Part shown: piece by piece, positions 8,586 through 17,524 of the stretch
How positions within the stretch are numbered: position 1 is the stretch's first letter
How the letters are laid out: the number at the start of each line of letters is the position of its first letter
Assembly: GCF_900110675.1 (NCBI RefSeq)
Contig: NZ_FOEN01000008.1
Coordinates: 43,615-107,614, forward strand
Source: Ignavigranum ruoffiae
GTDB lineage: Bacteria > Bacillota > Bacilli > Lactobacillales > Aerococcaceae
Reading direction: 5' to 3'
Length of the DNA: 64,000 nucleotides
Program-made: the position numbers and the translations under genes
The notes under the pieces: generated by a model
The model's input: only the letters and a program-made list of their open reading frames with translations
Told to the model about the DNA's origin: nothing
The model's database searches: none

Positions 8586-9455
8586 ATGAAGATTATTCAA
8601 TCCCTCAATCAGAATGCAGTCTTAGTGAGAAACCAGGCCAATGAGGAGATTATTCTTACGGGTCGCGGAATTGGCTTTGCTAAGAAAGTTGGCGATACGG
8701 TAGATGCAGACAAGATTTCCAAAGTTTATCAATGCGAGTACACCAGTGAACAAAAGATTATTATTGATGCGATTAAGGAAATTCCCGAAGATATTCTTTT
8801 GATTACCGAAGATTTGTTAACGCATGTTGAAGACATGCTCGGTGAACAATTTATTCCATTCACATCAATTACTTTTGCCAGTCATCTCTACCATGCCTTA
8901 GCTCGGTCGAAAGATGCTAATCATTCTAGTTTATCATTACAAACCGAATTTAAACATATTTTTCCTAGAGAATATCAAGCAGCTATGTTTTCGATTCGTT
9001 ATTTAAAAGAGAAGTATGATTTATTCTTAGATGATTTAGAAGTTTCTTTCTTGATTCTTCATTTCTTGAATGGTTCCAAGAAAGCGACCAATTTATCTTC
9101 AATGTTAGAGATTGGCAAGATTATCGGTGAGATTATTATGATTATTGAGGATAATTTGCCGGGACCTTTAGACAAAGAGAATTTATTCTATGATCGATTT
9201 ATTTTGCACTTGAGGTATTTCTTAATCCGTAAGATGAATGGTCAGCAGAGCAATGATTCGCAGATGGGCGAGCTGTATCAATTTGTGTCTCACAAATTTG
9301 GCAAGGCTCAAGCTATTGTCGAGAAAGTGTGTCGGGTTTTGGCGAAAGATTATCAATTAGCAGTCGAAGATTCAGAGAAGTTATACTTGACCTTACATAT
9401 ACAAAGGTTGATTGATGAACTTAAAATGATTGGAAAGGAGTTAGATAATGACTGA
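8586..9455 (+). CDS. BglG/LicT-family transcriptional antiterminator
   Basis: A 289-residue RNA-binding antiterminator: an N-terminal CAT domain (about residues 1-55, MKIIQSLNQNAVLVRN through GRGIGFAKK) and two PRDs (about 65-170 and 175-280) with conserved histidines. It is expected to bind its own leader and allow read-through when the cognate sugar is present. ATG 8586 follows AAAGGAGG; an ATG at 8535 lies inside the leader terminator and is not used. The gene overlaps the following EIIA by 8 bp. Sugar specificity is unknown. Confidence 0.88.
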   Translation: MKIIQSLNQNAVLVRNQANEEIILTGRGIGFAKKVGDTVDADKISKVYQCEYTSEQKIIIDAIKEIPEDILLITEDLLTHVEDMLGEQFIPFTSITFASHLYHALARSKDANHSSLSLQTEFKHIFPREYQAAMFSIRYLKEKYDLFLDDLEVSFLILHFLNGSKKATNLSSMLEIGKIIGEIIMIIEDNLPGPLDKENLFYDRFILHLRYFLIRKMNGQQSNDSQMGELYQFVSHKFGKAQAIVEKVCRVLAKDYQLAVEDSEKLYLTLHIQRLIDELKMIGKELDND

Positions 9456-9909
9456 AATTAAAGTTTTAGCTTTAAAGCAAGAGGGTTTGAACAATGCCCA
9501 GGATGTCTTGGCTTATATGGGTCAGCAACTCGAAGCAATGGGTGCGGTTCGACCAAGCTTTATCCCCGCCATTCAAGAGCGTGAGGAGACTTTTGCAACC
9601 GGGTTGCAAGTCCATGATTATGGCGTGGCCATGCCTCATACCGATAGCGACCATGTCAAGAAATCAACGATCGCTTTTATGACCCTAGATCAACCTGTTA
9701 TTTTTAAACAAATGGGTGACGGACAGGAAGTGCCCGTGAGTTTGGTGGCCATGTTAGCCTTGGCCGATGCCCACAGCCATTTAGAAATGTTACAAGCATT
9801 AATGATGTTGTTCCAGGATCAAGATCTAGTCAAAGAGGCAATGGCCTATTCTGATAGTCCAGAAAATCGAGACAAAGTACTGAAATTAGTTCATAAAATT
9901 ATAAAATAG
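9448..9909 (+). CDS. PTS galactitol-type EIIA component
   Basis: 153-residue EIIA of the fructose/mannitol superfamily (GatA-like). The phosphoryl-accepting histidine lies in GVAMPHTDSDH. It is coupled to the antiterminator by an 8 bp overlap and precedes EIIC and EIIB, so the operon encodes a complete galactitol-type permease with separate subunits. No dehydrogenase or aldolase is in the unit, so the substrate cannot be read from context; galactitol, another polyol or a pentitol are all possible. Confidence 0.85.
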   Translation: MTEIKVLALKQEGLNNAQDVLAYMGQQLEAMGAVRPSFIPAIQEREETFATGLQVHDYGVAMPHTDSDHVKKSTIAFMTLDQPVIFKQMGDGQEVPVSLVAMLALADAHSHLEMLQALMMLFQDQDLVKEAMAYSDSPENRDKVLKLVHKIIK

Positions 9910-9921
9910 GAGGTTAGTCAA

Positions 9922-11262
9922 ATGGATTATATTCAAAGTTTTATTGATTTAGGTCCTTCAATCGTTCTACCGATTATTATCTTTATCTTTGGTTTGGCCT
10001 TAGGAACCCCTGCCAAGAAAGCATTTTTAGCTGGGGTAACGGTGGGGATTGGATTTATTGGCTTGAATTTGGTAACAGGTCTATTAGGGGATAATTTAGG
10101 TCCAGCTGCCCAACAAATGGTTGAACGATTCGGCTTGAATTTAAATACCATCGATGTGGGTTGGCCAGCTGCTTCAGCCATTTCTTATGGTACTTTATTG
10201 GGTAGTCTAGCGATTCCGATCGGAATTGGTGTCAACTTATTACTATTATTCTTTGGGATTACGCAAACCTTGATGGTCGACTTATGGAACTTCTGGCATG
10301 CTGCCTTTGTGGCGTCATTAATTTATGCCTTGAGCAATAATTTTATGCTAAGTATTTATGGGATGATTATTTATTTATGTTTAATGTATTTATTGGCCGA
10401 TATTATAGCCCCTATTATTAATGATTTTTATGGTTTCCCTAATATTACTTTTCCGCATGGAACTTCTGCTCCGGGATTTTTGATTGCTCTACCCTTTAAC
10501 TGGTTATTCGATCGGATACCTGGCTTTAATAAAGTAGAAGCTGATCCTGAGACCATTCAGGATAAGTTTGGTATTTTTGGTGAAACAACAGTAATGGGCT
10601 TGATCATCGGGATTGTGATTGGTCTGTTCGCAGGTTATGATTTAGGCGCTACCTTGAAATTAGGGATTGCCTTAGCCGCCGTAATGGTGCTTCTCCCAAG
10701 AATGGTGGCCTTGTTAATGGAAGGTTTAACCCCCATCTCAGAAGCAGCCAATGAATTTGTTCATAAACGTTTCCCAGGTCGTGAGTTAAATATCGGTATG
10801 GACTCAGCCCTTGCCGTAGGCCATCCAGCTGTCTTATCGAGTTCATTAATCTTGGTGCCCATAACCATTCTTTTAGCCTTTATTCTACCTGGCAATAAGA
10901 CCATTCCTTTTGGTGATTTGGCCACCATCCCTTACGCCGTCTGCCTCATGGCACCCGTCTTCCGCGGAAATATTATTCGGACGGTTATTGCCGGTACTTT
11001 CTATATGGGATCCATTCTATATATTACTTCGTGGGTAGCCCCACTGGTAACGGCAGCTGCCCAAGCTGCGAACTTTGAAATGGGTGGCAACAGCAGTATT
11101 ACAGCCTTAGTAGAGGGTGGCTTGTGGCCAACTTGGCTTTTTGTGACCGCTGCAGATAATCTGCCATGGATTTTCCTAACAATAATCTTTGTAATTATTC
11201 TAGCAGCCCTATATTATGTTAATAAGGTTAGAAAACCTAAATTAGTTGAAGGAGAAGAATAA
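9922..11262 (+). CDS. PTS galactitol-type EIIC component
   Basis: 446-residue membrane permease of the GatC family, about ten hydrophobic segments. NMDSALAVGHPAVLSSSLILVP-like sequence near residues 290-310 and LFVTAADNLPW near the C-terminus are typical of the family. Its stop overlaps the start of the EIIB gene by one base (TAATG). It forms the sugar channel for the EIIA and EIIB on either side. Confidence 0.9.
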   Translation: MDYIQSFIDLGPSIVLPIIIFIFGLALGTPAKKAFLAGVTVGIGFIGLNLVTGLLGDNLGPAAQQMVERFGLNLNTIDVGWPAASAISYGTLLGSLAIPIGIGVNLLLLFFGITQTLMVDLWNFWHAAFVASLIYALSNNFMLSIYGMIIYLCLMYLLADIIAPIINDFYGFPNITFPHGTSAPGFLIALPFNWLFDRIPGFNKVEADPETIQDKFGIFGETTVMGLIIGIVIGLFAGYDLGATLKLGIALAAVMVLLPRMVALLMEGLTPISEAANEFVHKRFPGRELNIGMDSALAVGHPAVLSSSLILVPITILLAFILPGNKTIPFGDLATIPYAVCLMAPVFRGNIIRTVIAGTFYMGSILYITSWVAPLVTAAAQAANFEMGGNSSITALVEGGLWPTWLFVTAADNLPWIFLTIIFVIILAALYYVNKVRKPKLVEGEE

Positions 11263-11543
11263 TGAAGAAAATATTAATCATGTGTGGTTCAGGAATTGCG
11301 ACGTCAACCGTCGTTACCAAAAAAGTCGAAGAATGGCTAAAAAATAAAAAAATGGATAAAGATGCTAAAATTTACCAATCTAAAGTAGCGGCTGAAGTAA
11401 GTCATGTTGACGAATATGATGCCGTGATTTCAACCACTGTCGTACCAGATAAAATCAAAGACAAAGTTATTAATGGCGTTCCTTTATTGACGGGCGTTGG
11501 TAGTGACGTTGTCTTCAAACAATTAGAAGAGAAGTTAAGTTAA
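11262..11543 (+). CDS. PTS galactitol-type EIIB component
   Basis: 93-residue cytosolic EIIB (GatB-like). The phosphocysteine is Cys8 in MCGSGIATS, at the end of the first strand as usual. It receives phosphate from the EIIA at 9448 and phosphorylates the sugar during transport. It is the last gene before a strong terminator. Confidence 0.9.
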   Translation: MKKILIMCGSGIATSTVVTKKVEEWLKNKKMDKDAKIYQSKVAAEVSHVDEYDAVISTTVVPDKIKDKVINGVPLLTGVGSDVVFKQLEEKLS

Positions 11544-11574
11544 ACGATTAACAAAGTAAAATAATTAGTGAATT

Positions 11575-11613
11575 TAGGCATAATTTTCTCAAAGAAAATT
11601 ATGCCTATTTTTT
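11575..11613 (+). terminator. Terminator of the galactitol-type PTS operon
   Basis: Perfect 15 bp stem: 11575-11589 pairs with 11593-11607, loop CAA, then six Ts. The arm starts with the same GGCATAAT as the leader terminator of this operon. Confidence 0.92.
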
Positions 11614-11731
11614 GGATATCATTTCCGCCTTGATAATAACTATATAATTAATAAAAAATTTCGCTTATCAATCACAAAGGAATATATTAAAATTAAATAT
11701 TTGTGAAAGTAATCACTAAAATTTAATGATA

Positions 11732-11792
11732 TTGCAATTTGAAAGCGATTGCTATACAATATATGTGTCAAATGACAATTCTAATCACATAT
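11732..11792 (+). promoter_or_regulatory. Promoter, perfect cre and operator-like dyads of the aldolase operon
   Basis: TTGCAA (11732-11737), 17 bp, TACAAT (11755-11760). The spacer holds TTGAAAGCGATTGCT (11739-11753), a perfect cre. Downstream are two dyads: TGTCA-AA-TGACA (11766-11777) and ATATGTG (11761-11767) with CACATAT (11786-11792). These could be the operator of the SorC-type regulator encoded at 17525; that link is inference. Confidence 0.75.
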
Positions 11793-11806
11793 GACAGGAG
11801 GTTTTT

Positions 11807-12658
11807 ATGAAAATTACTGCGAAGCAATTATTGTATCAAGCTCGCCGTCAACATTTTTCGGTGCCAGCTACCAATTTTATTGATTTGGATTCAGCGCGAA
11901 CTTTCGTCGCTACCGCAGAAGCAAGGGGATTACCTTTAATTCTGGCCTATGCTCAGTCGCACCGCCATATTCTGTCTTTGGAAGAAGCGGCGGCGATTGG
12001 TAACTTAATGGCCGACCAAGTCTCCGTTCCGGTCGTACTCCATTTGGATCATGGCGAGGACATCAACTTTATCGGTCAAGCGATTGAATTAGGTTTCTCC
12101 TCGGTCATGATCGATGCTTCAATGGACTCTTTTGAAGTCAATATAGCGAAAACCAAAGAAGTGGTCGCTTTGGCTCATGCACACGGTGTGTCTGTCGAAG
12201 CTGAATTGGGTCATGTCGGTGCCAATGATATCTCCGAAGCGAGCCAAGTGACCGATTCTATTGATACTGAAGTTGATGATGTGATTGAATTTATTCAACA
12301 AACGGGGGTGGATTCACTGGCTGTCTCCATTGGCACCGCTCATGGTCTTTATAAAGGAGAGCCGAAATTGAATTTCGAGCGACTTCAAGAAATTTATGCC
12401 ATGACTGAGATTCCTTTAGTTTTACATGGTGGATCATCGACTGGTGACGAAAACTTAAAGCGGTGTGCCCGCCAAGGGATCAGTAAAATCAATATTTATT
12501 CTGATTTCATTCACGCTGCTTATCAAGCAATCCAAACTCAAGTGCCCCAAGATTATATCGCTCTCAAATCGGTGGCTAACCATGCCATGGCTCAGGTCCT
12601 CAAACATTATTATGATGTCTTTGAAACCCAAGCGCTAAAGGAGGAATACGATGCCTAA
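11807..12658 (+). CDS. Class II (zinc) ketose-bisphosphate aldolase
   Basis: 283-residue enzyme of the FbaA/GatY/KbaY family, cleaving a ketose phosphate to dihydroxyacetone phosphate and an aldehyde. Zinc histidines are visible in LHLDHGED, ELGHVG, SIGTAHG and VLHGGSS. Length and the KITAKQLLYQA start resemble the tagatose/fructose-bisphosphate group, but sequence inspection cannot separate fructose-1,6-bisphosphate, tagatose-1,6-bisphosphate and ketose-1-phosphate substrates. It heads a unit with triosephosphate isomerase, YjbQ and a glucitol-type PTS, and overlaps the next gene by 8 bp. Confidence 0.88.
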   Translation: MKITAKQLLYQARRQHFSVPATNFIDLDSARTFVATAEARGLPLILAYAQSHRHILSLEEAAAIGNLMADQVSVPVVLHLDHGEDINFIGQAIELGFSSVMIDASMDSFEVNIAKTKEVVALAHAHGVSVEAELGHVGANDISEASQVTDSIDTEVDDVIEFIQQTGVDSLAVSIGTAHGLYKGEPKLNFERLQEIYAMTEIPLVLHGGSSTGDENLKRCARQGISKINIYSDFIHAAYQAIQTQVPQDYIALKSVANHAMAQVLKHYYDVFETQALKEEYDA

Positions 12659-13364
12659 GCCTAAAATTACCTTACCGTTCTTTATCTTCAATCCCAAGTC
12701 CTATTTGTATGGTCAAGAACTTTTGGATTTAACCCAGCTGGCTGAAGACCTTGCCCAACAGTATGAGATGACCATCTTTGTCACCGGACCCTATGCCCAC
12801 CTGTATCAAATGAGCCAACTAACTGACAAGGCTAAGATCTGCGCTCAACATCTGGACGGAATTGAACCCGGGCGGGGTATGGGTTCTGTCTTAGCAGATA
12901 GTTTGAAAGAAGTGGGAGTGCAAGCTAGCTTCTTAAACCATGCCGAACATCCTTTGAGTCTCTCAGAACTTACTCAAGCCATTGACCGTGCCCATGCCCT
13001 CGACTTAGTGACCATTGTCTGCGCGGATTCCTTAAAAGAAGCCGAAGCGATCGCGATGTTACATCCCGATATTATCTTATGTGAACCGACAGAATTGATT
13101 GGTACCGGGAAAACCAGCGGAGCTGATTATATCCAACAGACGAATCAAGCGATCCATTCGATTGATCCCGAGATTCTTGTGATGCAAGCAGCTGGAATTT
13201 CAAGTGCCCAAGATGTGTTTGAGACGATTCGTTTAGGGGCCGATGGGACGGGCTGTACCAGTGGCATTGTCAAAGCCGATAACCCTGAACAAATGTTGAA
13301 AGAAATGGTCGAAGCGGCCTATCAGGCCTATCAGACAAAGGAGGATTCGAATGAAGCTATATAA
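12651..13364 (+). CDS. Archaeal-type triosephosphate isomerase family protein
   Basis: 237 residues, shorter than the bacterial housekeeping enzyme (about 250) and closer in motifs to the archaeal form: HLDGIEPGRGMGSVL, FLNHAEH and EPTELIGTGKTSG. Catalytic Lys16 (NPKSY), His97 and a loop glutamate (Glu145 or Glu148) are present, so it should be active. It may convert the aldolase product to glyceraldehyde-3-phosphate. Members of this fold also isomerise tetrulose phosphates (EryH/LerI in erythritol and threitol pathways), a real alternative here. It overlaps the aldolase by 8 bp and YjbQ by 14 bp. Confidence 0.8.
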   Translation: MPKPKITLPFFIFNPKSYLYGQELLDLTQLAEDLAQQYEMTIFVTGPYAHLYQMSQLTDKAKICAQHLDGIEPGRGMGSVLADSLKEVGVQASFLNHAEHPLSLSELTQAIDRAHALDLVTIVCADSLKEAEAIAMLHPDIILCEPTELIGTGKTSGADYIQQTNQAIHSIDPEILVMQAAGISSAQDVFETIRLGADGTGCTSGIVKADNPEQMLKEMVEAAYQAYQTKEDSNEAI

Positions 13365-13872
13365 AAAGACCCTCAAGATTGACACTCAAGCCGATAAAAC
13401 GACCTATGTAGATATTACCACCCAGGTTCAAACAGTCATTCAAGAGAGTGAAATTCAAGAAGGCATGGTAACCGTGATCACTCCTCATACGACCTGTTCC
13501 GTATTTTTTGAAGAATATTCCCATGATATCGATGAGAAAGGAGATGAATTCTTACAAGCTGATTTAAATGAAGTCTTAGCCAAGCTAATTCCAGCCCATG
13601 ATTCGACAGAGACCTATCATTATCCCGGAGAGGCTCACTACCAAGCGGTAGAGTCTTGGCCCGATGCCGACAAGTATCTGCCCAACGGGGATCGGAAAGC
13701 GTTGTGGAATGGCGACGCTCATTTAAAAGCTACTTTGATTGGTTCTAGTCAAAGCTTTGATGTCAGCAATAATCGCTTAGGCGTTGGAACTACTGGCTAT
13801 ATTTATTTTGCGGATTTTGATACAACACGCGAACGGACACGACAATGTAAAATCATAGTAATCGGTGAATAA
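13351..13872 (+). CDS. YjbQ/UPF0047 family protein
   Basis: 173-residue member of the YjbQ family, with TPHTTCSVFFEE near residue 45 and GTTGYIYFADFD near the C-terminus. The biochemical role is not settled; weak thiamine-phosphate synthase activity has been reported for relatives. The overlap with the isomerase gene, and its place between two catabolic enzymes and a PTS, suggest it acts on a phosphorylated intermediate or repairs a side product. It is the last gene with the composition of its left neighbours; the next gene is visibly AT-richer. Confidence 0.8.
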   Translation: MKLYKKTLKIDTQADKTTYVDITTQVQTVIQESEIQEGMVTVITPHTTCSVFFEEYSHDIDEKGDEFLQADLNEVLAKLIPAHDSTETYHYPGEAHYQAVESWPDADKYLPNGDRKALWNGDAHLKATLIGSSQSFDVSNNRLGVGTTGYIYFADFDTTRERTRQCKIIVIGE

Positions 13873-13890
13873 TTAAAGGAGGAGATGAGT

Positions 13891-14430
13891 ATGGAATTTA
13901 TTGAGTGGTTAGGGGTAAATTTCATTGGCCTGTTTGAAGCAGGTGCTGAGGTGTTTAAAGGCTTTATTTCTGGAATAATTCCTCTGTTAATTGTGTTGTT
14001 AACTTTTACGAATGCATTAATTGCTTTAATTGGTGAAGAAAGAGTAAACAAGGCTATTCGTTTTTCATCAAAAAATATTATTCTAAGATATTCAGTTATG
14101 CCTGTTCTTTCAGTGCTTTTATTGACAAACCCAATGGCCTATACTTTTGGAAGGTTTTTACCAGAATATCAAAAACCTGCTTTCTATGATTCAGCAGTAA
14201 GTTTTGTTCACCCAGTTACGGGATTATTTCCTTATGCGAATGGTGGAGAATTATTTGTCTATTTAGGAATTGCGAATGGTGTTATAAAAGCCGGATACTC
14301 TCAAGGGCCTTTGGCTGTTAGATATTTTTTGGCAGGTGTCGTTGTTATTTTAATTAGAGGTATCATTACTGAAAAAATAACCCTTACGATGCAAAAAAGA
14401 CGACTGAATTCAGCAGAAGGGGGGAATTAG
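13891..14430 (+). CDS. PTS glucitol-type EIIC component (second copy)
   Basis: 179-residue membrane subunit of the SrlA family with the same landmarks as the gut operon copy: [26 protein letters not shown] and [16 protein letters not shown]. The family NPMA block is kept, but FPHINPGE is changed to FPYANGGE, so the transported molecule may differ from sorbitol. I prefer ATG 13891, eight bases after AAAGGAGG, over ATG 13885, which is too close. Codon use is AT-richer than in the three genes before it. Confidence 0.88.
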   Translation: MEFIEWLGVNFIGLFEAGAEVFKGFISGIIPLLIVLLTFTNALIALIGEERVNKAIRFSSKNIILRYSVMPVLSVLLLTNPMAYTFGRFLPEYQKPAFYDSAVSFVHPVTGLFPYANGGELFVYLGIANGVIKAGYSQGPLAVRYFLAGVVVILIRGIITEKITLTMQKRRLNSAEGGN

Positions 14431-14431
14431 G

Positions 14432-15454
14432 ATGGCTAGTAAATACAATAAAGTCTTTGTAAATCGTGGTAATAATGGTTGGGGAAAAGGCTTGGAAATT
14501 TTTCCTACAGAAAAAAAGAATAAGATAGTTTCAATTACCGGGGGTGGGATACATCCGGTAGCAAAGGCGATTGCAGAAAAAACTGGTGGTATAGCTGTAG
14601 ATGGCTTTAATAATTCTGTTCCAGATGAAGAAATTGCTGCAGCAGTGATTGATTGCGGCGGTACAGCTAGAATTGGTGTTTATCCAATGAAAGGAATTCT
14701 AACTATAGATGTATTATCTTCTTCTCCTTCTGGACCTTTAGCTAAACATATTACGGAAGACAATTTTGTAAGCGGTGTAAAAGTCGAAAATATTTCATTA
14801 ATGGGAGAGTCCCCTCAATTTGGGTCTAAGGAAATTCCTGTGATGGAAGAAGATATAGAAAATAATGAAAATGACAAAGAAAACCACTCCAATAATCATA
14901 CCCAGACAAATGAAAAAAGTGATAAAAAATCAAATATCTTGGTTAGCTTTTCAAGAGGAATCGGAAGTACAATGGGTACCTTATATCAAGCTGGGCGGGA
15001 TTCAGTAGATATTATCATGAGAAATGTTATACCTTTTATGGCTTTTCTTAGTATGATTATCGGGATAATAAATTATACAGGTATTGGAGATTGGATCGCG
15101 AATCTTTTATTACCCCTTTCTCATTCTATTATTGGTTTTATCGTATTAGCTTTTATATGTAGTATTCCTTTCTTATCACCGATTTTAGGTCCTGGTGCAG
15201 TTATTGCTCAGGTTATCGGAGTATTGATAGGTACACAAATAGCAGCGGGAACTATTCCGGTTACTTATGCTCTACCTGCTTTGTTTGGGATTAACGCACA
15301 AGTTGGTATGGACTTTATTCCTGTTGGTTTATCATTAGGAGAAGCTGATCCTGAAACAGTTGAAGTTGGAGTACCAGCTATTTTATATAGTAGAGTGCTG
15401 ACGGGCGCTTTATCTGTACTCATTGGGTGGATTTTTAGTATTGGAATGTATTAA
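14432..15454 (+). CDS. PTS glucitol-type EIIBC component (second copy)
   Basis: 340 residues. EIIB domain with DCGGTARIG: the first cysteine (about residue 73) is kept, but the second cysteine of the gut copy (TLRCG) is replaced by isoleucine. An Asn/Glu/Lys-rich linker (about 130-165) follows, then a membrane domain with [20 protein letters not shown]. It starts one base after the EIIC stop. It supplies the phosphorylating step of the second glucitol-type PTS. Confidence 0.9.
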   Translation: MASKYNKVFVNRGNNGWGKGLEIFPTEKKNKIVSITGGGIHPVAKAIAEKTGGIAVDGFNNSVPDEEIAAAVIDCGGTARIGVYPMKGILTIDVLSSSPSGPLAKHITEDNFVSGVKVENISLMGESPQFGSKEIPVMEEDIENNENDKENHSNNHTQTNEKSDKKSNILVSFSRGIGSTMGTLYQAGRDSVDIIMRNVIPFMAFLSMIIGIINYTGIGDWIANLLLPLSHSIIGFIVLAFICSIPFLSPILGPGAVIAQVIGVLIGTQIAAGTIPVTYALPALFGINAQVGMDFIPVGLSLGEADPETVEVGVPAILYSRVLTGALSVLIGWIFSIGMY

Positions 15455-15472
15455 AAATAGTAGGAGGAAACC

Positions 15473-16720
15473 ATGACTTTATATCAAAAACTCTTGAAAA
15501 GAGAAGAAGAAAATAATCCTATTAAGGTTGGTGTTATAGGTGCTGGGCAAATGGGACGAGGCATGATTGCTCAAATTTCAACCATTCCTGGCATGATAGT
15601 TTCGGCAATTAGCGACATTAATACAGATGCTGCTCAAGAGGCTGCCGATGCATATAATTCATCGGCTAAAGAGAAACTAGATATATTAATCACCTCAGAT
15701 TTTAAGGAAGTAATAAATAATTCAGAGGTAGAGGTTGTAGTTGAAGCTACCGGGGTGACAGAAGTCGGTGCTCAAGTAGCAATGCAAGCACTAATAGCTC
15801 ACAAGCACCTTGTACTATTAAATGTTGAAATTGACATTACTGTGGGACCATTAATGCACAAATTATTTAATTCTTCTGGGTTGGTATATACAGGGTCAGA
15901 TGGTGATGAGCCGGCGGCTATCGTAGAATTGTATGAGTTTGCAAAATCAATGGGAATGAAAGTACTTGTAGCAGGTAAAGGAAAAAATAATAAATTAAAA
16001 GAGTATGCAAATCCGGATAGTGCAAAAGAGGAAGCTAACCAAAAACACATGAATCCACATATGTTGGCATCTTTTCAAGATGGAACAAAAACAATGGCAG
16101 AAATGAACCTTCTTTCAAATGCTATTGGATTTGTCCCAGATATTACAGGAATGCACGGGATTTCTGCGAATCTTGAAGAGACAGTAGAAAGATTAAATAT
16201 TGAATCTGAAGGTGGAATCCTAAATAATTTTGGTGTAGTAGAGTATGTTGATGGATTGGCTCCTGGTGTATTTGTTATAGTTGAAGGGCAAAATGAATTT
16301 GTTAAAAATGAACTAAATTATTTGATGAAAAAAGGAGAAAAAAATCATCATATTCTTTATCGACCTTTCCATTTGGCAAGTCTAGAAACACCTCGAACGA
16401 TTGCCAAAGCAATTTTAGAAAAAGATCATGCTATTGTACCTTTAGGTAAACCAGTTTCTGATACTGTCGCTTTCACCAAGAAAGATATTAAAAAAGGTGA
16501 AGTTATTGATGGTATTGGAGGTTATTGTGTACGGGGTATTATTGAGAAGCATGAAGAAACTGTCGGAAAAAATCATATTCCAATTGGTTTATTAGTAGGA
16601 AATTGCGTTGCTAAGCGTGATATTTCAAAAGATGAATTTCTTACAAGTGACGATGTGGAGCTAGATCAAGATACAGTAGTTTATAAATTACGTAAATTAC
16701 AAGATCAGATGCTAGGATAA
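15473..16720 (+). CDS. Homoserine-dehydrogenase-like oxidoreductase with C-terminal SAF domain (COG4091 type)
   Basis: 415 residues. The N-terminal Rossmann domain (about 15-160, VGVIGAGQMGRGMIAQI) is followed by a central region like homoserine dehydrogenase and a C-terminal SAF-like domain (about 340-405). The family is annotated as predicted homoserine dehydrogenase, yet here it sits between a glucitol-type EIIBC and a GutM, far from amino acid genes. I infer that it oxidises the phosphorylated sugar or polyol delivered by this PTS, in the place of the usual polyol-phosphate dehydrogenase. The reaction itself is not known to me. Confidence 0.7.
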   Translation: MTLYQKLLKREEENNPIKVGVIGAGQMGRGMIAQISTIPGMIVSAISDINTDAAQEAADAYNSSAKEKLDILITSDFKEVINNSEVEVVVEATGVTEVGAQVAMQALIAHKHLVLLNVEIDITVGPLMHKLFNSSGLVYTGSDGDEPAAIVELYEFAKSMGMKVLVAGKGKNNKLKEYANPDSAKEEANQKHMNPHMLASFQDGTKTMAEMNLLSNAIGFVPDITGMHGISANLEETVERLNIESEGGILNNFGVVEYVDGLAPGVFVIVEGQNEFVKNELNYLMKKGEKNHHILYRPFHLASLETPRTIAKAILEKDHAIVPLGKPVSDTVAFTKKDIKKGEVIDGIGGYCVRGIIEKHEETVGKNHIPIGLLVGNCVAKRDISKDEFLTSDDVELDQDTVVYKLRKLQDQMLG

Positions 16721-16732
16721 ATATCATGAAAT

Positions 16733-16764
16733 AAAGCTCTTGATATTTTTCGAGAGCTTTTTTT
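16733..16764 (+). terminator. Intra-operon terminator before the second gutM
   Basis: AAAGCTCT (16733-16740) pairs with AGAGCTTT (16753-16760), extended by two more pairs, and is followed by a run of Ts. It lies inside the operon, and the ribosome site of the next gene (GGAGG, 16765-16769) starts directly after the T run, so it probably sets lower or conditional expression of the last genes. Confidence 0.8.
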
Positions 16765-16774
16765 GGAGGATACT

Positions 16775-17143
16775 GTGGTTAAGCCAATAATAATTATTGT
16801 ATTGTTTATGATGTTTTTGCAAACTCTTTTGAGTATATATCAAATAAAATATTATGAAAAATTTGTCAAGGACATAGCAAAAAAGTATAGTGGTAGAGAA
16901 AACTATCTATATACTGAAATGTCTTCAAATAAATTCAATCGCTTGATAGTTGTAATCGTTATGGATGAACATAGAATTGTTATAGATGCTTACAAGTTTC
17001 ACGGAAAATTTTGGTTCTCTAAATTTGTTCAAATTCCAGAGATTATTGGGTTAGAATTATACCAGAGTACTTTAAATGAGGTGTCTTTAAATAACAAAAT
17101 CAAAGATGTATTAACAAAAATTATTGAGAGAATACCAGAGTAG
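16775..17143 (+). CDS. GutM-like protein (second copy)
   Basis: 122 residues with an N-terminal membrane helix (PIIIIVLFMMFLQTLLSIY) and a cytosolic domain, matching the first GutM in layout and in the I-x-Y-x2-F motif after the helix. The start is GTG 16775, five bases after GGAGG; a TTG at 16763 overlaps the terminator. GutM proteins assist GutR-type activators, but the regulator in this operon is SorC-type, so its partner is unclear. Confidence 0.7.
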   Translation: MVKPIIIIVLFMMFLQTLLSIYQIKYYEKFVKDIAKKYSGRENYLYTEMSSNKFNRLIVVIVMDEHRIVIDAYKFHGKFWFSKFVQIPEIIGLELYQSTLNEVSLNNKIKDVLTKIIERIPE

Positions 17144-17160
17144 AGTATGGGAGGTCTTTT

Positions 17161-17523
17161 ATGTATCAAACAGAAATTGTTAATATAGGTGAGATGGTTG
17201 AAGAATTTAAATCTCAGAACCTGATTATTTTATTTGGACCTAAAGCTACGCCTGAATTAAAAGAAATTTCGGTCATGCATGATATGGAAGTAAAACCAAA
17301 TAAAAATTTACTCAAAGTTGGTGGGAAAATCATTATTAATGATAAAAAATATCAGATTAACTTCGTTGGAGATGTGGCTAACGAAAATTTTTACGAATTA
17401 GGACATGTTTCAATATATTTTAATGAAAATAAGGAAGATGAGATATTGCCAGGAGCAATTAGCGTCTCCCCAACGGAACTTCCAAAATTTAATATTGGCG
17501 ACAAAATAGTTTTTGAGGATTAA
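17161..17523 (+). CDS. PTS glucitol-type EIIA component (second copy)
   Basis: 120-residue SrlB-family EIIA, with ELGHVSIYFNENKED corresponding to LGHITVKFDG in the gut copy, and PGAISVSPTELPKFNIGD near the end. It completes the second glucitol-type PTS with the EIIC and EIIBC upstream, although the gutM-like and oxidoreductase genes lie in between. One base separates its stop from the regulator start. Confidence 0.85.
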   Translation: MYQTEIVNIGEMVEEFKSQNLIILFGPKATPELKEISVMHDMEVKPNKNLLKVGGKIIINDKKYQINFVGDVANENFYELGHVSIYFNENKEDEILPGAISVSPTELPKFNIGDKIVFED

Positions 17524-17524
17524 A

